Source: Pseudochelatococcus contaminans (GTDB lineage: Bacteria > Pseudomonadota > Alphaproteobacteria > Rhizobiales > Beijerinckiaceae). From it: DNA of 64,000 bases. The notes beneath the pieces were generated by a model, which searched no databases, had not been told where the DNA came from, and worked only from the letters and a program-made list of their open reading frames with translations. Made by a program: the position numbers and the translations under genes. This document shows positions 45,670-55,041 of this stretch, piece by piece. Where the stretch lies: assembly GCF_014195635.1 (NCBI RefSeq), contig NZ_JACICC010000001.1, positions 434,001-498,000 on the forward strand, given 5' to 3'. How positions within the stretch are numbered: the stretch's first letter is position 1; each line of letters begins with the position of its first letter.

Positions 45670-47600
45670 GCCTGCACTCCTGCCGCGAGCCGTTCGATCC
45701 GCGTTACGCGAGAGCCGATGTCACCGCTGGTATCCGTCTCCGTTGCGGGGGAAACGCCGGGGTGCCGCGCGCCGGACTGGATGAGCGTTGCCACCTGCCG
45801 CAGCCGCTCGGGAATGGCATCGGCATCTTGGGTATCGACACCTTCAGCATGGGCCGGCTGATCCGAAAACATCAAGGTGCGTGACAAGGCGCGCATTTCA
45901 TCCGTCAGGGCTTCGAGTTCCACAACACGCGCTCTGTCGGGGCGCTGGGAGGCCGGCTCGAAGGGCAGCAGCAGGAGTTGCTCCCGGGCTTGCCCGGCTT
46001 GCGTTTCGACGATTTCCGCTTCCGCCAGCGCATCGATGCGTTGCTGGGCAGGCATGGCGGCCATCCGCGACAGCGCCAGTAGCGCATCGGACAGGTGAGA
46101 GCGCACGGCGGTTGCCGCGCTCTTGGGCCAGAAGCTGGTGAAGTAAATGTAGACCACGAGGTTGCCGAGCAGGATACCCACGATGCGATCCCAGCCGGAA
46201 CTCATGCTGTAACTTGGGCTGAAGCCGTTCAGAATGGTGAGGAGGAAGGCCAAACCGATCTGCACGCCGCCATAGGAAATGATCTCGCTGCCGGTGGACA
46301 CCCACGCCGCGACGAGGATGGCCAGAAACACCAGCACCATCAGGCCGCCCACGGATTCAAGGTGCGGAATGATGAACAGGATGGAGCCAAAGCCCATGGC
46401 CGCGCCGATGAGGCAGCCGCAGATGCGCTGCGTCAGCTTGTGCACGGTTTCCGCCGTGGTGCCCAGCGCCGCGACGTAGCAGGTGATCATGGCCGTATGG
46501 ATGCCCTGCCATCCGATGAGGGAGTAGATCAGGTAGCAGGTGACCGCCGCCGCCGTGGTTTTCAGGGCATAGAGCTGATAATCCGGGTTCGTCAGCGCAT
46601 CGGGCGCAAAGAACGGCTGCTTCAGCGGCTGCGCGCCGCTACCGCCGTTATCACGCACGAAACCGGACAGGGACGCATAGATCGTGTCCAGCGCGGTGGA
46701 GCCGGTCGCGCCATTCTGCGCTACGCCTTCCGTCTGCACGCCTTGCGGCCGTTTGCCCGCGCGCACTGCCTCCGCCCCGGCGCGGCAGGCGTTGGCCAGT
46801 TTCTCCCGCACATCCGCAGCCAGCCCGACCGGCTGCGCCGCAACGGCCAGCATCAGGCGATAACTGTTCATGGCCGCGCCCAGCAGCCAGGTCACCGTGG
46901 CGCCTGGAGCGGTGTTGAAAAGTCGTGCCAACATGGCCTGCTGGCCGGTATCGGCATTGCCCTCGCCCAGCGGATCGCGCAGCGAACCGCCGTCGCCGCT
47001 CTCAAGCGACTTTGCGGATGCATCGAGCCTGTCAGCGACGGTGTCCCGCATCAGCCTGTTCGGCGAGGTGCCGAAGATCAGATAGAACACGATCATCAGC
47101 GCCATCGGCATGCAGGCCATCTGCCAGGCGTAGATCAGCGCGCGGGTCACGATTTCGCCTGCCGGCACGTCATCGACGAGGGTCAGGATGAAGGCCACCA
47201 CCAGCGCGACGATCGAGCCCTGTTCGCCAAGCTGCGATGCCGCGCCGAGAAACACGAAGGCGAACGATATACCGGCGATCACGGCAATGCGCAGCAGGGC
47301 GGATTCCGCCGTCCATTCGATCAGCGAACCAATGGTCAGCACGACGATGCTGGACAGCACGATCACGCCCAGCGCCTGCCCTACGCACTGGGCGGCGTTC
47401 GGGCGCGCGAGAAAGATGATCAGATAGCAGCCGATGGCGGATTCCGGCACGTGATACATCATGGCGACGCCCGCCGCGAGCGCGCACATCAGCGCGACCC
47501 GCCATGTCAGCGCGAAGCGCCCGGGCGTGCGCACGAACAGATCGTGCCAGACCTTCTGCCCTATGGCCCCCCAGGGCCCCGGATCAGCAGCGCGTTCCAT
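45666..47600 (-). CDS. mdtO: FUSC-family inner-membrane efflux protein (MdtO/AaeB-like)
   Basis: 644 residues. Two blocks of about five membrane helices each (about 30-170 and 350-490) flank a soluble middle and end, typical of aromatic-acid exporter/FUSC proteins such as AaeB and MdtO. Signatures are TWRVALMCALAAGVAMMYHVPESAIGCYLIIFLARPNAAQC and YSLIGWQGIHTAMITCYVAALGTTAETVHKLTQRICGCLIGAAMG. The start overlaps mdtN by 17 bases, so the genes are co-translated. Family substrates include sulfonamides, puromycin and aromatic acids. Confidence 0.9.
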   Translation of the reverse strand: MERAADPGPWGAIGQKVWHDLFVRTPGRFALTWRVALMCALAAGVAMMYHVPESAIGCYLIIFLARPNAAQCVGQALGVIVLSSIVVLTIGSLIEWTAESALLRIAVIAGISFAFVFLGAASQLGEQGSIVALVVAFILTLVDDVPAGEIVTRALIYAWQMACMPMALMIVFYLIFGTSPNRLMRDTVADRLDASAKSLESGDGGSLRDPLGEGNADTGQQAMLARLFNTAPGATVTWLLGAAMNSYRLMLAVAAQPVGLAADVREKLANACRAGAEAVRAGKRPQGVQTEGVAQNGATGSTALDTIYASLSGFVRDNGGSGAQPLKQPFFAPDALTNPDYQLYALKTTAAAVTCYLIYSLIGWQGIHTAMITCYVAALGTTAETVHKLTQRICGCLIGAAMGFGSILFIIPHLESVGGLMVLVFLAILVAAWVSTGSEIISYGGVQIGLAFLLTILNGFSPSYSMSSGWDRIVGILLGNLVVYIYFTSFWPKSAATAVRSHLSDALLALSRMAAMPAQQRIDALAEAEIVETQAGQAREQLLLLPFEPASQRPDRARVVELEALTDEMRALSRTLMFSDQPAHAEGVDTQDADAIPERLRQVATLIQSGARHPGVSPATETDTSGDIGSRVTRIERLAAGVQA

Positions 47601-48636
47601 GATGCACAGTCACCGTGATGGACGCGCCGGCGCGCATCAGGTTTTCCGGCGGATCGAGCAGACGTATCCGCACCGGGAAGCGCTGGGCGACGCGCACCCA
47701 GTCGAGATTCTTCGGCACCAGCGGCATGATGCGCGGCAGGTTGATGACATCTTCGGACGCCACGCCCCAGCCGATGCTTTCAACGACACCGCGCACAGGC
47801 GTCGCGGGGTCGGCAAGAACGTAAACCGACGCGCAATCCCCCACCGAGATCGAGGGGATGCGCGTTTCCACAAAGTTCGCTGATGCATACCAGGCGCCGG
47901 TGTCGATCAATGAAAACAGCGATTGCCCCGTGATGGCATAAGCGCCCACGGTGGGCACCGTTCCCGCCACCCGGCCGGAGAAGGGGGCGCGAATGACGGC
48001 ATCCGCAAGCGCCCGCTCGGCGATGGCAAGCGCCGCCTTGCGCGCCTCGACAAGCGCCGTTGCGGCAGCGGCATTGCTGACGAGTGCGTTTGCCGCCTCA
48101 AGCTGATGCCGCGCCTGCCGCAGGCTCACCTCGGCGTCGTGTTTGAGCGTGGCGGCATCATCCACCTGCTGCGCACTGACGTAACCCTTGGGCCGCAAGG
48201 CCTGCAGCCGCTCCAGCGTATGCGTGGCAAGTTGCAGGTTGACCTCGGCGCGTTTCACCTGCTCCTGCGCGATAACGGCATTGGAGCGTTCGGCGGATAC
48301 CGTGCGCTCGCTGTCCGCCAGCGCGGCTTCGGCGATTTTCAGGTCAGCGGCGGTCTGCTCCACTACCAGCCGGAAGGGCAGGGGATCAAGCTCGGCCAGC
48401 ACCTGGCCTTTTTCCACGTAGCCGTTTTCCTCCACGCCGACCTTGACGATGCGTCCGGGGAGGGCAAAAGCGACGTTGACGACATTGGCGGTGATCACCG
48501 CATCCTGCGACAGCGGATTCATGTCGGCGTTATGCACGTAACGCCAGCCGAAATAGACGGCGGAAACCACGGCGGCGATGGCGATGACCACGGCGATGGT
48601 GCGCATCACCGGCGAGGGCTTGTGGGTAATATCCAC
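47584..48636 (-). CDS. mdtN: Membrane-fusion protein of the efflux system (MdtN/EmrA-like HlyD family)
   Basis: 350 residues: one N-terminal membrane helix (about 13-30), a biotinyl-lipoyl-like half (FALPGRIVKVGVEENGYVEKGQVLAELD), a coiled-coil hairpin (about 100-200), the second lipoyl half (IRAPFSGRVAGTVPTVGAYAITGQ) and a beta barrel (FVETRIPSISVGDCASVYV). It bridges the inner-membrane FUSC protein and the outer-membrane channel. It starts 3 bases after the ytcA-like stop. Confidence 0.92.
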   Translation of the reverse strand: MDITHKPSPVMRTIAVVIAIAAVVSAVYFGWRYVHNADMNPLSQDAVITANVVNVAFALPGRIVKVGVEENGYVEKGQVLAELDPLPFRLVVEQTAADLKIAEAALADSERTVSAERSNAVIAQEQVKRAEVNLQLATHTLERLQALRPKGYVSAQQVDDAATLKHDAEVSLRQARHQLEAANALVSNAAAATALVEARKAALAIAERALADAVIRAPFSGRVAGTVPTVGAYAITGQSLFSLIDTGAWYASANFVETRIPSISVGDCASVYVLADPATPVRGVVESIGWGVASEDVINLPRIMPLVPKNLDWVRVAQRFPVRIRLLDPPENLMRAGASITVTVHHGTRC

Positions 48637-48639
48637 GCC

Positions 48640-48945
48640 TTATCTCCCGAAGCCGATGATGGACGCGATAAAGCCGAGAGAGGCGGCGATGCAGACATAG
48701 ATGAGCAGCCGGAACGGCATGGCGTCGTCGATGCCAGCGGCGACGAAGACGATCCGCACCAGCACGGCCCCGACGATGCCCGCCAGCGTGCAGGCCAGCC
48801 ATGAGGGGAAATAGGCGCCGAAAAACTCGATCGAGGGGCTGGAAGTTGCAACGCAGCCCCCCAGCCCGATAGCCAGGGGCGCCAGCGCGGCAACCATAAA
48901 CGCAGATATGCGGCCTGCCAGCCCCACGCGTGGCTTGATCCTCAT
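48640..48945 (-). CDS. ytcA: Small lipoprotein YtcA family, first gene of the mdtNOP-like operon
   Basis: 101 residues. The signal sequence ends in a lipobox LGLGGC (Cys about 31), followed by two hydrophobic segments (YFPSWLACTLAGIVGAVLVRIVFV; LLIYVCIAASLGFIASIIGFG). E. coli YtcA occupies the same place before mdtNOP. Its function is unknown, possibly assembly of the pump. The ATG at 48945 was preferred to an upstream in-frame start at 49032, which overlaps the end of the barrel gene. Confidence 0.82.
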   Translation of the reverse strand: MRIKPRVGLAGRISAFMVAALAPLAIGLGGCVATSSPSIEFFGAYFPSWLACTLAGIVGAVLVRIVFVAAGIDDAMPFRLLIYVCIAASLGFIASIIGFGR

Positions 48946-49028
48946 TCGCGTCCTACCCCGCGCCTCACCCTGTTGAAAGAACTGGTTAACAGAGGCTTGT
49001 GACAAACGCAACGCCCGGAAGATCAGTA

Positions 49029-49823
49029 TCAAAAGCGATATGTCATGCCGACAACAGGGCCTGAAAATGTCGTTTCGAAAACGTGGCCGGAGGAATTATA
49101 ATCTACCGAAAGTGCCTTGTATCCGATGGAGCCGGAAATATTGTCGGTGAAGGCGTAGTTGACTGTCGCCAGAACCTGCCACGTCAATTGCGAGCCGGCA
49201 TCGAAGCCGCCGATATCTGCCTGCCCCAGGAGCGACAACTTGTCGGTGAGGTGGACAAAGGCCCGTGCGCCGATCAGCGGATCAACCCAGCCGAAGTCCT
49301 CTCCATAGGAGATGGAGAAGCCATCATATTTGACCGTGGCCGTATTCGACAGCCGCCACCAGCGCCCGCCAGCCATCAGGTCGAGAGAGGCTTTGGGGGT
49401 GTCGTAAACGCGGTATCCGGCCTGAAGCGTGGCGGAAAACATGGTGCTGTCCACGCCCGCGCTCAATCCCGGCGTCGGCCCGATGCGCGGCAGCGCCCCG
49501 ATCGAGCGCGCATCGTCGGTGTCGACATACATCGCGTCGACGGAGAGCACGAATCGGTCGTATCGCGCCCAGAAATTGACGAAGCCGCCGAACTTCAGAT
49601 CGTCCATCACATCGTTGAAGGACTTGTTCACCTTGATGGATGGCCCGCGGCGAAAGGGCGATATGTCGCCGCGCAGGCCGGTCGCCCATGCATAGGGCGA
49701 TATCTGCACCGTCCAGCGCGAGGCGGTGTCAGCGGAGGCGGGCTGTTGCGCCCGAGCAGCACCCGTGCCGGAAATCATGGCAAGAGCAATGATGAAAACC
49801 AGTGAGGCAATATGATTTTTCAT
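49029..49823 (-). CDS. Outer-membrane beta-barrel protein
   Basis: 264 residues. The signal peptide is cleaved after ARAQ (about residue 26). Amphipathic strands (WTVQISPYAWATGLRG; FSATLQAGYRVYDTPKASLDLMAGGRWWRL; ISGSIGYKALSVDYNSSG) end in a terminal phenylalanine (VGMTYRF), the outer-membrane assembly signal. Specific function is unknown. It lies 83 bases upstream of the ytcA-like gene on the same strand and may be co-transcribed with the efflux operon. Confidence 0.85.
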   Translation of the reverse strand: MKNHIASLVFIIALAMISGTGAARAQQPASADTASRWTVQISPYAWATGLRGDISPFRRGPSIKVNKSFNDVMDDLKFGGFVNFWARYDRFVLSVDAMYVDTDDARSIGALPRIGPTPGLSAGVDSTMFSATLQAGYRVYDTPKASLDLMAGGRWWRLSNTATVKYDGFSISYGEDFGWVDPLIGARAFVHLTDKLSLLGQADIGGFDAGSQLTWQVLATVNYAFTDNISGSIGYKALSVDYNSSGHVFETTFSGPVVGMTYRF

Positions 49824-49857
49824 GACCTAAATACTTTCTATTCGAATATGCTTAGCC

Positions 49858-49902
49858 AAGTATTTTATATTTAAGCATTTTATATTTAAGTATTTTCTAC
49901 TC
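49858..49902 (-). repeat. Tandem 15-bp repeats upstream of the barrel gene
   Basis: Three adjacent 15-bp units: AAGTATTTTATATTT, AAGCATTTTATATTT and AAGTATTTTCTACTC; a fourth (49903-49917) is diverged. Read on the minus strand, the units contain TATAAAAT-like -10 elements. They lie 35 bases before the barrel gene start. Confidence 0.85.
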
Positions 49903-49911
49903 AGGTGCTTC

Positions 49912-51357
49912 CTAGACGAGCGTGTTCTTGAATATGGTGCCCGCCTTCATGATGAGGTTCATGCGGTTGTCCGGATCGCCGATGATGCTGATGTCTTCCA
50001 GCGGGTTGCCATCCACCACGAGCAGGTCGGCATGGGCGTCTTCGGCAACGACGCCGAGCTTGCCGGGATAGGGGTTGCGCTCGCCCGACAGTGCAAGCAG
50101 TTCGCCGTTCTGGCTCGTCACGAGGCGCAACACGTCGATGTTCGGCATCCAGCGCCCCAGCTTGGCGATCTGCCGACCCTGCGAGCGCGTGCCGGCGGGA
50201 TTGAACAGAATGTCCGTGCCGATGGCAGTCTTGACGTTGAACCGCCGGAAAAGCTCGAACGACCGGATGGTGCCCTCCGAGATTTCCCTTTGCTGCGCCT
50301 GTTGCAGTGGCGTGGCCTTGGGATTCGAGTCCTCGTCGGCGAGGAATGGTTGCAGGCTCCACCATGCGCCGGCATCCGCCATGCGCTTCACCGCCTCTTC
50401 GTCGGCAAGCTGTCCATGCTCGATGCTGCGAACACCGCAGGCCAGAGCACGCTCGATGCCGGCGGAGGTGTAGACGTGCGCGCAAACATACGTGCCCCAG
50501 TCGTTTGCCGCGTCGACAGCGGCCTTGATCTCTGGAGCCGTGAACTGGATGGAGTCGAGCGGATCGTACATCGATGACACGCCGCCGCCGACCATCACCT
50601 TGATCTGGCTGGCGCCCAGCAGCAATTGCTCGCGCGTGCGCTTGAGCACCTCCGGTATGCCGTCAGCGATGATCGTGACGCCTTCCTTCTCTGCCGGGCT
50701 GAGGGGAGACATCGGCGTGCTCGGAATCTGGTTGCGGAAGCGGAAGTCGCCGTGACCGGCGGTTTGCGAAATCATCGCCCCGGAAGGATAGATGCGCGGC
50801 CCCGGGAAGCGGTCTTCGTCGATGGCCTTTTTCAGCGCGAAAGCAGGGCCGCCGGCGTCCCGCACGCTGGTAAAACCGCGCAGCAGGGTGCGTCCGGCTT
50901 CCTGGGTGGCCAGCAGGTGGATGTAGGGGGCATCCGCCGTCATCGCGAGCGCCTGCGGCACCGCCGCCATGAACGTGTGCCAGTGCGCATCGATAAGGCC
51001 AGGCATTACCACCTTGCCGGTGCAATCGATGACCTGCGCATTCTCAACGGCTTGCCCGCGCGGCACCAGAGCCTTGATGCGCCCGGCCTCGACGACGATG
51101 TCGCGGCCGTCGATGAGGTCGGCGGCAACGCCGTCGAAAATACGGGCGTTGGCCAGAACGATCGGCTTGGGGGCTTCAGCGGCGGCAGGCAGGGCTCGCC
51201 CCAGCGCGCCAACGGCGAACGCACCCGCCAGCCCCTTGAGAACTGTGCGCCGGGACAGCGCCTCTTCCACCGTGCAGGTGATGCGCCGCATCTGCGGGCT
51301 GTGGCAAAGGCACCCGGCGCCCAGATGCCAGTTGGAGGGTTGCTGGCCGTTCGTCAT
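49912..51357 (-). CDS. Metal-dependent amidohydrolase (COG1228-type) with twin-arginine signal
   Basis: 481 residues. The core shows amidohydrolase features: MPGLIDAHWHTF (metal His pair), TLLRGFTSVRDAGG, VMVGGGVSSMYD, HVYTSAGIERAL, SIEHGQLADE, IGTDILFNPAG with the metal Asp, and a C-terminal DLLVVDGNPLED. The Tat motif is SRRTVLKG at residues 35-42, followed by a hydrophobic stretch, so it is exported folded. The n-region is unusually long (about 35 residues) and holds His11, Cys16, Cys18, His19 and Cys28. The ATG at 51357 has AGAAG upstream. Substrates of this group include peptides, prolidase-type dipeptides and lactones. Confidence 0.88.
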   Translation of the reverse strand: MTNGQQPSNWHLGAGCLCHSPQMRRITCTVEEALSRRTVLKGLAGAFAVGALGRALPAAAEAPKPIVLANARIFDGVAADLIDGRDIVVEAGRIKALVPRGQAVENAQVIDCTGKVVMPGLIDAHWHTFMAAVPQALAMTADAPYIHLLATQEAGRTLLRGFTSVRDAGGPAFALKKAIDEDRFPGPRIYPSGAMISQTAGHGDFRFRNQIPSTPMSPLSPAEKEGVTIIADGIPEVLKRTREQLLLGASQIKVMVGGGVSSMYDPLDSIQFTAPEIKAAVDAANDWGTYVCAHVYTSAGIERALACGVRSIEHGQLADEEAVKRMADAGAWWSLQPFLADEDSNPKATPLQQAQQREISEGTIRSFELFRRFNVKTAIGTDILFNPAGTRSQGRQIAKLGRWMPNIDVLRLVTSQNGELLALSGERNPYPGKLGVVAEDAHADLLVVDGNPLEDISIIGDPDNRMNLIMKAGTIFKNTLV

Positions 51358-51554
51358 GATACTTCTCTTGTTCAGGCCCGGCATGGGCCGCATGTCATGG
51401 AGGATTCATGCCACGTCGCACTTGTATTATTTTGTACGCATGGCATGTCCGGCAAAAGACAGACGGGATGAGACAGGCTTGACGGGATCATTCGGGCACG
51501 CCGGTTATGACGGTGTATCGGTGCATTCTCGCACGCCGACCTTGCCCGAGCGTT

Positions 51555-52943
51555 TCAACGTTGATCCCATCCGCCGATGCGTTGGCCCGTCTGTGGTTGT
51601 TCGATGGGAGCGGGCGGGGTTTCCCCCGCCTGCCGCAGCGTGCGTTCCAGCAGCACTTCATAGATCGGGCGTCCGCCGAGCCAATCCGCGACGATGTTGG
51701 CCACCATCGCGGTAATCAGCGTGGGCAGAAGCACGTCGTAGGAGCCTGTCAGCTCCGCGATCAGCACCACGCCGACGAGCGGCGCGCGGATCGTGGACGC
51801 AAAAAGACCGCCCATCGCCGCAACGCCCAGCGCCATCACCGCGCCGGGAGGCAACGGCAGCGCAGCCTCCAGAATGAGGCCGTAAAGCAGCCCCATCGCC
51901 GTCGCCAGCGCGAGGATCGGCGCGAAGATGCCGCCGGGAACGCCGGTGGAGTAGCTGATCATCGTCATTACGAAGCGGATGAGCACGATCACCGCCACGC
52001 TCGTCAGCGCCAGATTGGCTGTCGCCATGGACACCACCAGCGTTTCACCGCCCTTGGTCGCATCCGGATTCAGCACCAGCAGGATGCCGACGGCAAAGCC
52101 CGCCAGCGCCGGGAAGATATAGAAGGAGCTGCGGTTGCCGAGCGCGCGGGCGAAATCCATGGATCGCACGAGGCAGCTGTTGAACACAACGCCCGCCACG
52201 CCGAGAACGACGCCAAGCCCGACGAAGGCCGGCAGCAAGCCCAGAGGCGTCACCGGCACGTCGATAGCCATGAAAGGCCGCACGCCGGCAAGCTCCTGCG
52301 TCACGATGCCGCTCATGACGCAGGCGAACATCACGCCGGTATAGGTCTTGAGCGAGTATGGAAACTGCCGCCGGGTTTCCTCGATCACGAACAGGATCGA
52401 CGCCAGCGGCGCGCTGAAGGCCGCCGCAAGGCCCGCCGCGCCGCCTGCTGCCAGGAGGGCGTAGCCATCCTTGGTCGGCAGCTTCAGCCATTGCGATGCT
52501 GCCTGTGCGATCGATGCGCCAAGATGAATGGTCGGTCCCTCGCGGCCAAGCACCAGCCCGGACGAGAGCGACAAAAAGCCGCCGACGAATTTGACCGGCA
52601 GGATGCGCCGCCAGCGGACCTGCCGCAGTCCCACCATCGCGCCTTCGATTTCCTGCACGCCAGAACCGCTAGCCTCCGGTGCGAAGTTGCGCACCAGCCA
52701 AACCGACGCAAGCACCATGAGGGCCGAAATGCAGCCGGTCAGCAGCAGGAGCCCGCCGTCCCCGATGGCAACGCCGGCCTGGTCTAGTCCGGACTTCAGG
52801 AGCGTTGGCCAGGCCAGCGCCTCGTTGACGCCAAGATGAAGCGCTGTGCCGACAACCCCCGCCAGCGCCCCCACGACGATGGCGGCGAGGAAGAACAGGG
52901 CGTCGCTTCGCCGGTTTGGCGAGGTCTCGTTATCGGCACTCAA
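51555..52943 (-). CDS. ClC-family chloride channel or Cl-/H+ antiporter
   Basis: 462 residues. Selectivity-filter motifs are GSGVQEIEGAM (GSGIP-like), GREGPTIHLG with the gating Glu, and GGIFAPILALA. About ten helices follow the antiparallel ClC fold. No CBS domain is present. The start is a TTG (MSADNETS) preceded by GGGAGA 6 bases away. It lies 79 bases downstream of an AspT-like gene on the same strand. In E. coli ClcA supports extreme acid resistance as an electrical shunt for decarboxylation. Confidence 0.93.
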   Translation of the reverse strand: MSADNETSPNRRSDALFFLAAIVVGALAGVVGTALHLGVNEALAWPTLLKSGLDQAGVAIGDGGLLLLTGCISALMVLASVWLVRNFAPEASGSGVQEIEGAMVGLRQVRWRRILPVKFVGGFLSLSSGLVLGREGPTIHLGASIAQAASQWLKLPTKDGYALLAAGGAAGLAAAFSAPLASILFVIEETRRQFPYSLKTYTGVMFACVMSGIVTQELAGVRPFMAIDVPVTPLGLLPAFVGLGVVLGVAGVVFNSCLVRSMDFARALGNRSSFYIFPALAGFAVGILLVLNPDATKGGETLVVSMATANLALTSVAVIVLIRFVMTMISYSTGVPGGIFAPILALATAMGLLYGLILEAALPLPPGAVMALGVAAMGGLFASTIRAPLVGVVLIAELTGSYDVLLPTLITAMVANIVADWLGGRPIYEVLLERTLRQAGETPPAPIEQPQTGQRIGGWDQR

Positions 52944-53022
52944 CGGCGGTCTCCCGTGGGCTGGCGGGTCGTGTTGTGCGGGTCCGCGATGCAGGCCCGT
53001 CCCTGTATAGTCGGCATTCCCG

Positions 53023-54708
53023 TCATTGCAGCAACAGCACGATCACGATGCCGCCAATGGTCAGGAGCGTGTTGGACACCGCATAGGGCACCGTATAACC
53101 AAGCGCCGGCACCTTGCTGTGGGCCTGGCTCGCTATCATGCCCAGCGACGGCGTGGAAATGCACGCCCCGGCACAACACCCAAGCACCAGCGCATCGTCG
53201 AAACGGAAGATATACTTGCCGATGAGAAGCGCGATGATAATGGGAATGGTCGTCACCGCCATGCCCCACAGGAACAGGCTCAAGCCCATCTGCTGGACGC
53301 CGGCGACGAAACTCGGCCCGGAGGTGATGCCGATCACGGCAATGAATATGTTGAGGCCGACCACGTTCATGAACCACGTCACCTGTGGCGGAACGTTGCC
53401 GAAGGCGGGGTAGACGAAGCGCTGCCACCCTGCGGCGATGCCTGCGATAAGCACACCGCCGGCCATCGACAAGGTGAGCGGCACGCCGGCCACTGTCACG
53501 ATCGGGATGCCGATCAGCGCGCCCAACGCAATGGCGAGGAATATTGCCGTGACATCGGTCTCGGTGGTGGAAAAGTCCGCCCGCCCGATGACGCCCAGCA
53601 CCGCGCGAATGCGCTGCGGACGGCCAATCACGGTGAGAACGTCGCCGCGATGGATCTGCGTTTGCGGCAGCACAGGAATATCCGTGCCCGATGCGCCCCG
53701 GCGAATACGGACGAGGAAGAGGCCGTGGGTCAGCGGGTCGTGGGCAAGATCCGACAGCGTTTTGCCGTCATAGGCGCGCTTGGTCACGACGACATCCGTG
53801 CCACCTGCGGGCACGTCGAGCATCTCGGGATCTTCGACCTCCTCCGAGCCGCGCGAGAACAGCATGCCGAGGGTTCCCCGCGCACCGGCGACGCTGACGG
53901 TATCCCCGGCCTGCAACACGGTGTCCTCATGCGCGTCGATCATCTGGTCGGCGCGGCGGATGCGGTCGAAGAACACCCGGGAGTGGGGCAGGCTGTCCTC
54001 CACCTGCGCGACGGTCTTGCCCACCTGCGGGGCGTTATCCGAGAGGTGATAGGCGCGGATGATGAAGTGGTGCCACGAGGTATCGGCAGGATCGCCTAAC
54101 CCGCCCAGGCGGGTTTCGTAACTGCGGCAGGCCGATGGCAGATCGATGCGCAACAGCCGCGGCCCGATCTGGCAGATGATAAAGATCGACCCGACGGTGC
54201 CATAGATGTACGTCATGGCGAAAGCGGTCGACAGAGCCCCGACCATGGACCGCGTCTGCTCAAGCGAAAGGCCTAGTCCCTGAATCGTATTGGTGGAGAG
54301 GCCGAGCGCGGCGGAAACCGTGGAGGCGCCCGCAAACAGGCCCGAGCCATAGCCCGCATCATAACCTGCCACCCGAGCGACGATATAAGCGGTGGCCACG
54401 AAAACCACGCTGACAACCGTTGCGAAAAGCGCCTGCTTGGCACCATCCTGCGCTAACGCGCGCACGAATTGCGGCCCGACGCCGTAACCCACGGCGAACA
54501 GGAACAGCAGGAAGAACACCATCGCAAGATCGTGCGACACAGCAATATCAAGTTGGCCGACGAGAATGCCAACCAGCAATGTCGTCGTCACGGAACCGAG
54601 GCTGAAGCCGCGATATTCGATTTTTCCGAGCGGATATCCAATAGCCACCGTCAGAAAGACGGCAATTTCCGGATTGCTCCGAAGCGTTGTCAGCATCCAA
54701 TGCAACAT
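53023..54708 (-). CDS. AspT/YidE-YbjL family antiporter with RCK_C (TrkA-C) domains
   Basis: 561 residues. Two blocks of about five helices (about 10-190 and 385-560) flank a central hydrophilic part with two RCK_C-type domains (about 210-380; VLQAGDTVSVAGARGTLGMLF and IHRGDVLTVIGRPQRI). The second block carries AGGVLIAGIAAGW and CCAGACISTPSLGMI. Relatives include the aspartate:alanine antiporter AspT. The substrate is unknown. The pair with the ClC gene (gap 79 bases) suggests a shared role in pH or charge homeostasis. Confidence 0.88.
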   Translation of the reverse strand: MLHWMLTTLRSNPEIAVFLTVAIGYPLGKIEYRGFSLGSVTTTLLVGILVGQLDIAVSHDLAMVFFLLFLFAVGYGVGPQFVRALAQDGAKQALFATVVSVVFVATAYIVARVAGYDAGYGSGLFAGASTVSAALGLSTNTIQGLGLSLEQTRSMVGALSTAFAMTYIYGTVGSIFIICQIGPRLLRIDLPSACRSYETRLGGLGDPADTSWHHFIIRAYHLSDNAPQVGKTVAQVEDSLPHSRVFFDRIRRADQMIDAHEDTVLQAGDTVSVAGARGTLGMLFSRGSEEVEDPEMLDVPAGGTDVVVTKRAYDGKTLSDLAHDPLTHGLFLVRIRRGASGTDIPVLPQTQIHRGDVLTVIGRPQRIRAVLGVIGRADFSTTETDVTAIFLAIALGALIGIPIVTVAGVPLTLSMAGGVLIAGIAAGWQRFVYPAFGNVPPQVTWFMNVVGLNIFIAVIGITSGPSFVAGVQQMGLSLFLWGMAVTTIPIIIALLIGKYIFRFDDALVLGCCAGACISTPSLGMIASQAHSKVPALGYTVPYAVSNTLLTIGGIVIVLLLQ

Positions 54709-55041
54709 GGACTTGTCTCTCGCAATATCGACTCAGGTCGGCGCCGACCATAGAGGACGAAAATCGCAAATAAAAGTCATGCTCCGCATTGACTGCTTTC
54801 AAGCCGGTGTTTTCCCGTATCCTTTGGAAGATCTTCCGATTTTTGCTATAGATCATGCGTATGAACGGATACTGTTTTTCGCTGATCAATACGCAGGAAA
54901 CCAATGTTTCCTATGCGACGACACCGATGCCGTCGATGCAGCCGCCGCTCATGTTTCGGCGCAACAGCCTGCGTCCGGGGCGGTCTTATCGCGCCGAACG
55001 CAGGGTGGGTCGCAATCGGTAATCAGGAGAGGCTGTCCCGG
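54709..55041. other. Intergenic region, no gene called
   Basis: 333 bases between the AspT-like gene and a small hypothetical gene. Open frames on both strands have no recognisable product. Confidence 0.45.

Noticed and set aside
49858..49902. CRISPR-like array
   Set aside because: The repeat unit is only 15 bp, contiguous without spacers, and there are no cas genes.
53026..54099. 357-codon frame antisense to the AspT-like gene
   Set aside because: A histidine/arginine-rich shadow frame; the minus strand encodes a full antiporter.
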